From: Ignavibacteriota bacterium
GTDB taxonomy: Bacteria > Bacteroidota > Ignavibacteria > Ignavibacteriales > Ignavibacteriaceae
DNA length: 64,000 nucleotides
NCBI GenBank assembly: GCA_013285425.1
Contig: CP053447.1
Coordinates: 1,928,001 to 1,992,000, forward strand
Direction of reading: 5' to 3'
Both the position numbers and the translations under genes were made by a program. Positions 57,795 to 64,000 of the stretch are shown one piece after another; position 1 is the first letter of the stretch, and each line of letters opens with the position of its first letter. The notes under the pieces were generated by a model. The model did not search any database, had not been told where the DNA came from, and worked only from the letters and a program-made list of their open reading frames with translations.

Positions 57795-58745
57795 ATGGAT
57801 AAAGTAAAATCTTTAATTAAAACCCTTAAAGCTTTTGATATAGTTGTTATCGGCTTTTCTGTTTTTTTGATAACTCTTCATATAATTTTTTATCAGAGAA
57901 TTGAAAATTCCATTAACTGGATTTTTATAAATCTATTCGTTATCGGATTAGCATTTACAATTTCTTTTCTTGAAGCAAGAACACAAAAAAAAGTATGGCG
58001 AATTACGCATTACTGGTACATTGCACCTTTAATTCTCCTTACTTTCAGACAACTATTCTTTATGGTAAAACCAATCAGAGGGCAGGATTATGATGATTTA
58101 TTTATTGCAATAGACAGATGGATGTTTGGAACCGATCCAACACATTTGATTTATCATATTTCTTTCCCTTTATTAACTGAAATATTACAAATTGTTTACG
58201 GATCTTTTTATCTACTTCCTATTATTCTTGGGTTGTCACTTCTTAAAAAGGATAGATTTATTGCTTTAGATTTTGCATTGTTCTCTGTTATCTATGGATT
58301 TTTCCTTTCTTACTTAGGATACTTTGCGCTGCCGGGTATCGGTCCCAGATTTACACTTCACGATTTTAATACTATCAACGAAGTATTACCGGGTTTGTAT
58401 TTTACAAATTTTTTAAGAGAGATGACTAACACCGGCGAAGGAATTCCATTTGGAACACCAAATCCTGCCGAGGTTGTTCAGCGTGATGTATTCCCAAGCG
58501 GTCATACAATGATAACTCTTATTGTAATGTACTTGTCAGTTAAATTAAGAAGCAGAAGCAGATACTTTTTTATTCCGGTCGGAACTTTGCTAATCATTGC
58601 AACCGTTTATTTATGGTATCACTATGTTATTGATTTAATTGGCGGATTAGTTTTTGCAATTGTATCTATGTGGAGCGGTAAGATTTTTTTCAACTGGTGG
58701 CATAAAAAAATCGGGAAAGACAAATTTGAATATGAAAAGCATTAG
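57795..58745 (+). CDS. PAP2-family membrane phosphatase/phosphotransferase
   Basis: A 316-residue multi-pass membrane protein with about six TM segments and a phosphatidic-acid-phosphatase type 2 active site. FPSGHTMITLIVMY carries the catalytic-region His, and YLWYHYVIDLIGG the other one. The early KPIRGQDYDD motif is degenerate for the first PAP2 block. The AUR1/IPC-synthase-like subgroup has this layout. It sits between rsmA and ubiE. Lipid or polyprenyl phosphate substrates are likely. Confidence 0.82.
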   Translation: MDKVKSLIKTLKAFDIVVIGFSVFLITLHIIFYQRIENSINWIFINLFVIGLAFTISFLEARTQKKVWRITHYWYIAPLILLTFRQLFFMVKPIRGQDYDDLFIAIDRWMFGTDPTHLIYHISFPLLTEILQIVYGSFYLLPIILGLSLLKKDRFIALDFALFSVIYGFFLSYLGYFALPGIGPRFTLHDFNTINEVLPGLYFTNFLREMTNTGEGIPFGTPNPAEVVQRDVFPSGHTMITLIVMYLSVKLRSRSRYFFIPVGTLLIIATVYLWYHYVIDLIGGLVFAIVSMWSGKIFFNWWHKKIGKDKFEYEKH

Positions 58746-58750
58746 TTGAG

Positions 58751-59449
58751 ATGAGTGATAAAAAGGCACAAGTAAAAAACATGTTCGATAACATTGCAGG
58801 AAGATATGATTTCCTCAATCATTTCTTAAGCTTTGGTCTGGATTTTTACTGGAGAAAAAAGGCACTTAAACTTACAGAACTAAATCCGGATTCAATTTTA
58901 CTTGATGTTGCCTGCGGAACTGGTGATGTTGCAATTCAGGCAAGAAAAATGGGTGTGCAAAAAATTTATGGCGCTGATTATTCCCATAATATGTTAAAAT
59001 TGTTTGAGAATAAATCTGATTGGATTGCTGGTCGTTTAGTTCAGATGGTTGCTGAAAGTATTCCATTTAAAGATGAATCAGTAACAAATATATCAGTAGC
59101 TTTTGGAGTGCGGAATTTTTATAACATCCAGGAAGGTTTTAATTCATTCTATCGTGTTCTTAAACCAAATGGTAAAGCAACTATAATAGAATTCAGAATG
59201 CCGTCAAATAAGATTCTGAAAGCAGTTTATGGATTTTATTTTAAAAACATTCTTCCCTTGCTTGGAGGAATAATTTCAGGAGATAAAGCAGCATACACTT
59301 ATCTGCCGGATTCTGTCGAAGAGTTTGATAAAAAAGTTAATCTTGAAAAGCTATTATTAAACTCCGGATTTTCCGAAATCAAAAAATATAATTTTACTTT
59401 TGGAACAGTACAGGTTGTAATTGCACAAAAGCAGCAGAAAAAATATTAA
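58751..59449 (+). CDS. ubiE: UbiE/MenG-type quinone methyltransferase
   Basis: A 232-residue class I SAM methyltransferase. Motif I reads LLDVACGTGDVAIQ, motif II MVAESIPFKDESVTNISVAFGVRNF and the end has SGDKAAYTYLPDSVEEF, all typical of UbiE/MenG. In this group it should methylate demethylmenaquinone to menaquinone. It starts 5 bases after the PAP2 gene, forming a short operon with rsmA. The convergent rdgB gene ends 10 bases away. Confidence 0.93.
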   Translation: MSDKKAQVKNMFDNIAGRYDFLNHFLSFGLDFYWRKKALKLTELNPDSILLDVACGTGDVAIQARKMGVQKIYGADYSHNMLKLFENKSDWIAGRLVQMVAESIPFKDESVTNISVAFGVRNFYNIQEGFNSFYRVLKPNGKATIIEFRMPSNKILKAVYGFYFKNILPLLGGIISGDKAAYTYLPDSVEEFDKKVNLEKLLLNSGFSEIKKYNFTFGTVQVVIAQKQQKKY

Positions 59450-59459
59450 AATATTTCAG

Positions 59460-60035
59460 TTATAAAAGTATTCTCAATTGCTTAAATGCATTGTATCTAT
59501 GGCTTATCTTATTTTTTTCTTCGTGCGGCATTTCAGCAGTAGTAATATTATAACCATCTGGAATAAATAACGGATCATATCCAAAACCGTTTTTTCCGCG
59601 TGGTGTTTTAATAATATTGCCTCTTATTTCTCCGATAGCAGTTTTAATTTCCTTACCGTCATAATATGCTGCTGCACAAACAAATCTGCCCGGATGTGGT
59701 TCAGGAAGTTTAGAAAGCTTTTTTATCAACAACAGATTATTCTTTTCATCATCCGCATTTTCACCCGCATACCTTGCGGAATAGATCCCGGGTTCACCAT
59801 TTAATTGAAATGCTTCTAGACCTGAGTCGTCTCCTATACTGGGTATTTTATATTTTTCAAATGCTGCTCGGGCTTTAATTATTGCATTATCTGAAAATGT
59901 GTTTCCGTTCTCTTCAACTTCAGGATGATTTTCAAAATCCAGAAATGATAAGATCTCTATATCCAAATCATTAAAGATTTCTTTAACATCATTTAGTTTA
60001 CCCTTATTAGTTGTAGCTAAAATTATTTGCTTCAT
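59460..60035 (-). CDS. rdgB: RdgB/HAM1-type XTP/dITP pyrophosphatase
   Basis: A 191-residue house-cleaning nucleotide pyrophosphatase that removes dITP and XTP. Motifs are ATTNKGKLNDVKEIF at the start, SIGDDSGLEAFQLNGEPGIYSARYAG and NGFGYDPLFIPDGY, with HRYNAFKQL at the end. Length and motifs fit RdgB well. It is transcribed against ubiE. Confidence 0.95.
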   Translation of the reverse strand: MKQIILATTNKGKLNDVKEIFNDLDIEILSFLDFENHPEVEENGNTFSDNAIIKARAAFEKYKIPSIGDDSGLEAFQLNGEPGIYSARYAGENADDEKNNLLLIKKLSKLPEPHPGRFVCAAAYYDGKEIKTAIGEIRGNIIKTPRGKNGFGYDPLFIPDGYNITTAEMPHEEKNKISHRYNAFKQLRILL

Positions 60036-60130
60036 ACATTTTTCTATTTATGCTGTTAACAGCAATCTGATATTATCGGTAATAATCAGATACCTGATTA
60101 ATGAAAAATCATAAAAGTTTGAGTAAGCTT

Positions 60131-61468
60131 TTACTTTTTAACTCTGTTCAATAATTTTTTAAGTTCAGTTTTAGAATTATAGTTTAACTCAGCCTGATCA
60201 TACAAAAGTGATTTTTTATTCAGCACTTTCCATTCTCCTTCAACCATAACCGAATTAACAGAATCACCCGATGATGCATAAACTATATTAGAATATATCG
60301 ACTCAACTTCTTCAGAAAGAGAGTGAGTATTAGAAGTTAAATCCAGCAAAGTTAAATCTGCTTTTTTACCAACTTCAATACTTCCAATTTCATTTTGTAA
60401 GTGTAATGCTTTGGCACCTTCAATAGTTGCAAGTTTAAAAACAGTTTTTGCATCCATTAACTTTGCACCATGTATAAGCTTCTGCATAAATGCCGCCAAT
60501 TTCATTTCATTGAATATACTCAGATTATTATTACAAGGTGCTCCGTCTGCACCAAGAGAAACCGATATACCTTTCATTAAATACTTTGTAATATTCGCAA
60601 TACCTGAACCAAGTTTTAAGTTCGATGAAGGACAATGTGCAACACGAACTTCTTTCTTTTTTAATAAATCTGTTTCCTTTTCATCAACGTGAATACAATG
60701 CGCTAAAACTGAATGATCATCAACAACACCTATTGAATCAAAATATTCAATATTAGCTTTTCTATGCCGCTTCTTTACCTCGGCTAATTCATTTTTATTT
60801 TCAGATGAGTGTGTATGATATAAACTTCCGCTGAAATCCTTTTTCATTTCAAAAGATCCTTTAAGAAGTTTTTCTGAACAAGATAAAACAAACCTTGGTG
60901 CAAAGCCGTACTTTATTCTTCCATTGGAAGTATTGTGAAAAGCTTTTGCAAGCTGATATATTTCATCCAACTCTGATTTAGTATCGGATTTAAACTGAGG
61001 GAACAAATCGTTTTTATCAATTAAACATTTACCGGCAATTGCACGCATTCCGGCTTTCTGTAATTCCTCAAAGATAACTTCCTGATGCCGTAAAGTTCCC
61101 ATATCAAGCAATGTTGTTGTGCCGCTTAACAGTAATTCATTTATTCCTAACCTTACAGAAGCAAGTAAAGAATTTTTATTGTGGGCATTTTCATAAGGAA
61201 ATATTTTAAACTGCAGCCAATCAAGCAGTTCAAGATCATCAGCTAATCCGCGGAACAATGTCTGGCAAAGATGAATATGTGTTTGTACAAATCCGGGAAT
61301 TAAAGTGAGCTTATCAAACCTAAGAACTTTCCTTTTATTTTGAGAAAAATATTTTTCATCATTCTTCTTTATAGAAATTATTCTGCCGTTCTCAATTTCA
61401 ATAAAATGATTTTTCAGAATTCTTTCTTTTGAATCAGCTGTAACAATATTTTTAGGAACAATAATCAT
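60131..61468 (-). CDS. Amidohydrolase / deaminase (MtaD/SsnA/TrzA-like)
   Basis: A 445-residue metal-dependent amidohydrolase. The first metal ligands are in GFVQTHIHLCQTLFRGLADDL, HTHSSENKNE gives the next His, HCIHV the next, and SLGADGAPCNN the catalytic Asp. It belongs to the TRZ/ATZ group with S-adenosylhomocysteine/5'-methylthioadenosine deaminases and related enzymes, so a deaminase of purine-type compounds is likely. The exact substrate is unknown. The start overlaps the stop of the AhpD-like gene by 4 bases, so the two form an operon. Confidence 0.87.
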   Translation of the reverse strand: MIIVPKNIVTADSKERILKNHFIEIENGRIISIKKNDEKYFSQNKRKVLRFDKLTLIPGFVQTHIHLCQTLFRGLADDLELLDWLQFKIFPYENAHNKNSLLASVRLGINELLLSGTTTLLDMGTLRHQEVIFEELQKAGMRAIAGKCLIDKNDLFPQFKSDTKSELDEIYQLAKAFHNTSNGRIKYGFAPRFVLSCSEKLLKGSFEMKKDFSGSLYHTHSSENKNELAEVKKRHRKANIEYFDSIGVVDDHSVLAHCIHVDEKETDLLKKKEVRVAHCPSSNLKLGSGIANITKYLMKGISVSLGADGAPCNNNLSIFNEMKLAAFMQKLIHGAKLMDAKTVFKLATIEGAKALHLQNEIGSIEVGKKADLTLLDLTSNTHSLSEEVESIYSNIVYASSGDSVNSVMVEGEWKVLNKKSLLYDQAELNYNSKTELKKLLNRVKK

Positions 61469-61827
61469 TTTTCAGAACTCTCTTTTTCTTCATATATTTT
61501 ATCCATTATTTCAAAGGCATATCGTAAATGCGGAATAACTATAGAACCTCCGACAATCAGTGCTATGTTAAAAGTTTCCATCAATTCTTCTTTTACTGCA
61601 CCTTCCTGAATTGAGCGATCAATGTGATAAAAGATGCAATCATTACAGCGCAAAACCATTGATGCGACCAATCCCATTAGTTCTTTTGTTTTTGAATCCA
61701 ATGCACCATTGATGTAAGCTTTGTTATCAAGTGCAAAGAATTTATTATAATCCCTGAAACCGGAATTCAATATTTTATCGTTCATTTCAGTTCGATAGGA
61801 TCTTGTTTCGGTAGTTGTTTTTTTCAT
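61465..61827 (-). CDS. Carboxymuconolactone decarboxylase / AhpD-like protein
   Basis: A 120-residue helical protein with the redox-type CxxCxxxH pattern RCNDCIFYHID, which AhpD-like enzymes use in peroxidase-linked redox chemistry. The pattern MGLVASMVLRCNDC..AVKEELMETFNIALIVGGSIVIPHL is typical of the family. It overlaps the start of the amidohydrolase gene. The role of the pair is unknown. Confidence 0.88.
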   Translation of the reverse strand: MKKTTTETRSYRTEMNDKILNSGFRDYNKFFALDNKAYINGALDSKTKELMGLVASMVLRCNDCIFYHIDRSIQEGAVKEELMETFNIALIVGGSIVIPHLRYAFEIMDKIYEEKESSEK

Positions 61828-61975
61828 TTTAGTTCCCAGAACATTTTTAAATAATTTTTCAAATTACAAAATCACTGCGGACCCACGATTTATCGGAGGT
61901 AAAGCAATTTGTTGTTTATTTAGAATTTGTAAATGGATTGCTTCTCCCGAAAACTCATCGCAATGACCAACAAAG

Positions 61976-62647
61976 TTATAACTCATCTAAGAATTTATTT
62001 TTTTCAGGGTCATAAGATACTTCAAGATCTTTTACCGGTATATCAGATTCTTCATCTTCCCAATCATATCTTTTAGACGGATCAACTTTTCTAAAAATAA
62101 AAGCAAGAAAAATCCCAACGATAGCACCAAATAAATGTGATTCCCATGAAACATTTTGTTTACCGGGTAAAACTCCCCATATCAAACTTCCATAAAGAAA
62201 TACAACAACTAAAGCTAATGCAATTGAACGGTTATCTTTTCTGAATAAACCACTGAAAAATAAGAATGATATGAATCCATAAATAATTCCACTTGCGCCG
62301 ATATGATATGCTTCTCTCCCAAAAATCCAAACAAGAATTCCTGTGCCAAAATAAATAATGAATAAAGATTTGTAGGCAACTTTCGGATAAAAATAAAAAA
62401 TGCTTAATCCTAAAACTATCAAAGGCGCAGTATTTGAAATAAGATGTGAATAATCAGCGTGAATCAAAGGTGAAACAATAATTCCTAATAATCCTTTAAA
62501 ATGTCTTGGATAAATTCCATAACTGCTAAGATTTATATTTATTAAAACTGAAAGAGTGTGAATAACCCATAATATAATCGGGAAAAGAAGCGGGGTTATA
62601 ATTTTTGATAATATATGTTTTTCATCTTTTGTTGTAACTGTTTCCAT
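61976..62647 (-). CDS. Rhomboid-family intramembrane serine protease
   Basis: A 223-residue membrane protein with about six TM segments. The catalytic Ser is in GASGIIYGFISF, and the His in SWESHLFGAIVG; LISNTAPLIVLGL gives the oxyanion-type His-x-x-x-Asn region near the first site (HADYSHLISN). The protein therefore has an intact rhomboid active site. A polar C-terminal tail (about 190-223) faces the cytosol. Substrate unknown; it is monocistronic. Confidence 0.9.
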   Translation of the reverse strand: METVTTKDEKHILSKIITPLLFPIILWVIHTLSVLININLSSYGIYPRHFKGLLGIIVSPLIHADYSHLISNTAPLIVLGLSIFYFYPKVAYKSLFIIYFGTGILVWIFGREAYHIGASGIIYGFISFLFFSGLFRKDNRSIALALVVVFLYGSLIWGVLPGKQNVSWESHLFGAIVGIFLAFIFRKVDPSKRYDWEDEESDIPVKDLEVSYDPEKNKFLDEL

Positions 62648-62715
62648 TGATTATCATTTTTTCATTCTTATGCAAATATAATAATTTGTAATTCTAATCT
62701 TAGAGATAAACCAAT

Positions 62716-62748
62716 AAAAAGCCTCATCTAAGCTTACATAGATGAGGC
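62716..62748 (-). terminator. Rho-independent terminator of the last T9SS gene
   Basis: A perfect 10-base stem (GCCTCATCTA at 62721-62730 with its complement at 62739-62748) around an 8-base loop. On the minus strand it is followed by TTTTT (complement of 62716-62720). It lies about 50 bases after the stop of the gene at 62800. Confidence 0.9.
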
Positions 62749-62799
62749 ATAATTATTTTAATGTGAAATTTTTTCTTTCATATATTATCAATTAACCTA

Positions 62800-63870
62800 T
62801 CAACGAAGAAGAATCATTTTCTTTGTTTGGGTAAATGAGCCTGCCATCAGTTTATAGAAATAAATACCGCTTGCAAGTTGGGAGCTGCTGAAATTTACTT
62901 CATGTCTGCCTGCTGTTTTTTGTTCGTTTACAAGAACTGCAGCTTCATTCCCTAATGCATCATAAATTTTTAGAGTTACAAAAGAACTTTGAGGAATGCT
63001 GTAACTGATTGTTGTGATCGGATTAAACGGATTTGGATAATTCTGTTCAAGTGTAAAATTATCTGATATTATTACTTCATCTTCAACACTAACAATATCA
63101 TTAGTAAGTCTAATATCAAGTCCAGGGATAGAAAATGGATCAACACCAAGCATTGTAAGATTATCAACATATTGCCCCGGTACGATATCCTGAACAATCC
63201 AATTATCAGGGGCAATCCAGACAGTATCATTTAATGTTAGCAGCTCAACTACATTGTATGATAATATCTTCCATTGTAACAAAAACTTTTTGCAATTCAT
63301 ATCACCAAGAACTGTTGATATAGTCTGATCATTTAATCTGCTACCGGAATATTTGAATCTGAACGGAACATTCAGTGAGCCGATAGTTATTACGGTATCT
63401 TTTTGTATTAAAGTATATGGTGTATTTACCGGTGAAGCAAACCTGTAATAGTCATACCATGCCTGCAGAGAAGTAAAGAAATTTAAGAAGCTAAAATTCT
63501 GAGTTAGTCCAAGTGAATCCAGAGAGATTAAAAATCCCTTAATACCTTCAACGTTGTAATAACTATATCCGGTTGTTCCTTCGGTACTGTAAAATAATGA
63601 ATCCTGAAAAGGCAGAAGCTTAATATTCTGCAGAGCTCCGGATTTTGTTAAAACAATATCTGCTGATCTTCCCTGATAATCAGCAATGGATTCAAATCTA
63701 TCCATTCTGTAAAATGCTGCTTCATTTATAGGATTACTGGCTGAATCCAATGGAATCACTTTATACTTCCATTCAAATCCGGTTTGTGCTGGAAAATAAC
63801 CGCTTGCCTGTTGTGCAATCGTATTTCCGATGAATAATAAAACTATTAACAAAGAAATATGTTTTTTCAT
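62800..63870 (-). CDS. T9SS-exported protein of unknown function
   Basis: A 356-residue secreted protein. The signal peptide ends near QQ at 19-21. Residues about 22-265 form a beta-rich domain (YFPAQTGFEWKYKVIPLDS) of a kind seen in Ignavibacteria without an assigned role. The C-terminal about 80 residues are a T9SS type A sorting domain (NYPNPFNPITTISYSIP, VNFSSSQLASGIYFYKLMAGS). No catalytic motif is visible. It is alone, with a terminator after it and an open upstream region to the window end. Confidence 0.82.
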   Translation of the reverse strand: MKKHISLLIVLLFIGNTIAQQASGYFPAQTGFEWKYKVIPLDSASNPINEAAFYRMDRFESIADYQGRSADIVLTKSGALQNIKLLPFQDSLFYSTEGTTGYSYYNVEGIKGFLISLDSLGLTQNFSFLNFFTSLQAWYDYYRFASPVNTPYTLIQKDTVITIGSLNVPFRFKYSGSRLNDQTISTVLGDMNCKKFLLQWKILSYNVVELLTLNDTVWIAPDNWIVQDIVPGQYVDNLTMLGVDPFSIPGLDIRLTNDIVSVEDEVIISDNFTLEQNYPNPFNPITTISYSIPQSSFVTLKIYDALGNEAAVLVNEQKTAGRHEVNFSSSQLASGIYFYKLMAGSFTQTKKMILLR

Positions 63871-64000
63871 TTAGCTGCCTCTTTAAAATATTTTTAAACC
63901 AAATGAACTCTAACCATCTTATTGAATTTTATTTTACAATAAATTCCAAATTAAAATTGAAAATTACAAGACCGTTAATTATAGATAAGCTTAAAACGCT

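Overview
The window looks like a chromosome segment from an AT-rich, free-living member of Ignavibacteriales (Bacteroidota/Chlorobi group). The main evidence is a set of secreted proteins that carry a signal peptide and end in a type IX secretion (T9SS) sorting domain with an NYPNPFNP-type motif (genes ending at 23600, 23823, 25783 and 62800). The many SpoIIE-type phosphatases, hybrid kinases and weak Shine-Dalgarno sites fit the same group. No rRNA, tRNA, CRISPR, phage or insertion sequence was recognised.

Layout. 1-1448: 3' part of a secreted trypsin-like protease (minus strand). 1803-6122: a Cys-tRNA(Pro) deacylase and a divergently arranged peptide-type ABC transporter (two ATPases minus, two permeases plus) with no binding protein. 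6146-18842: a plus-strand regulatory and cell-envelope block. It holds a Ser/Thr kinase-ATPase-TPR protein, a sigma-54 activator with a degenerate receiver, a sigma-54 promoter, a secreted protein made of 13 identical 16-residue repeats, a large outer-membrane metalloprotease-like protein and two histidine-kinase-like proteins. 19126-23600: Nudix hydrolase, small DUF2905 membrane protein, secreted alpha/beta hydrolase, AlkD-like protein and secreted endonuclease I. 23823-31831: a T9SS repeat protein, a gingipain-family protease and a membrane glycosyltransferase-like protein. 31989-39096: a partner-switching module with three SpoIIE phosphatases, an RsbW-like kinase and a STAS protein. 39246-41897: ECF sigma factor, its putative anti-sigma factor and a second STAS protein. 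41990-49578: purA, a histidine kinase, aroB/aroK, an outer-membrane protein and a PpiD/SurA-like chaperone. 49944-64000: Crp/Fnr regulator, PHP phosphoesterase, two-component-type propeller protein, ABC-F ATPase, ROK kinase, rsmA, PAP2 phosphatase, ubiE, rdgB, amidohydrolase, AhpD-like protein, rhomboid protease and a last T9SS cargo protein.

The most unusual part is 6146-12148. The repeat gene sits directly behind a sigma-54 activator gene and has a textbook -24/-12 element with exact spacing (11237-11252). All 13 repeat units have the same protein sequence after the first unit's second residue, each ends in Arg and is preceded by Arg, and the protein ends exactly at a unit boundary. DNA differences between units are all synonymous. 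A peptide-type ABC importer, a TPR-containing kinase and several secreted proteases lie nearby. A secreted repeat-peptide system with import and TPR sensing is a reasonable but unproven reading; a structural repeat protein is the main alternative.

Three conserved genes are broken by single-base changes, mostly extra bases in homopolymer runs: the SpoIIE gene at 37030-39096, the 3' end of the histidine kinase at 43339-44517, and aroB at 44990-46082. The clustering suggests sequence or assembly error in these places, though real decay cannot be excluded from one sequence.
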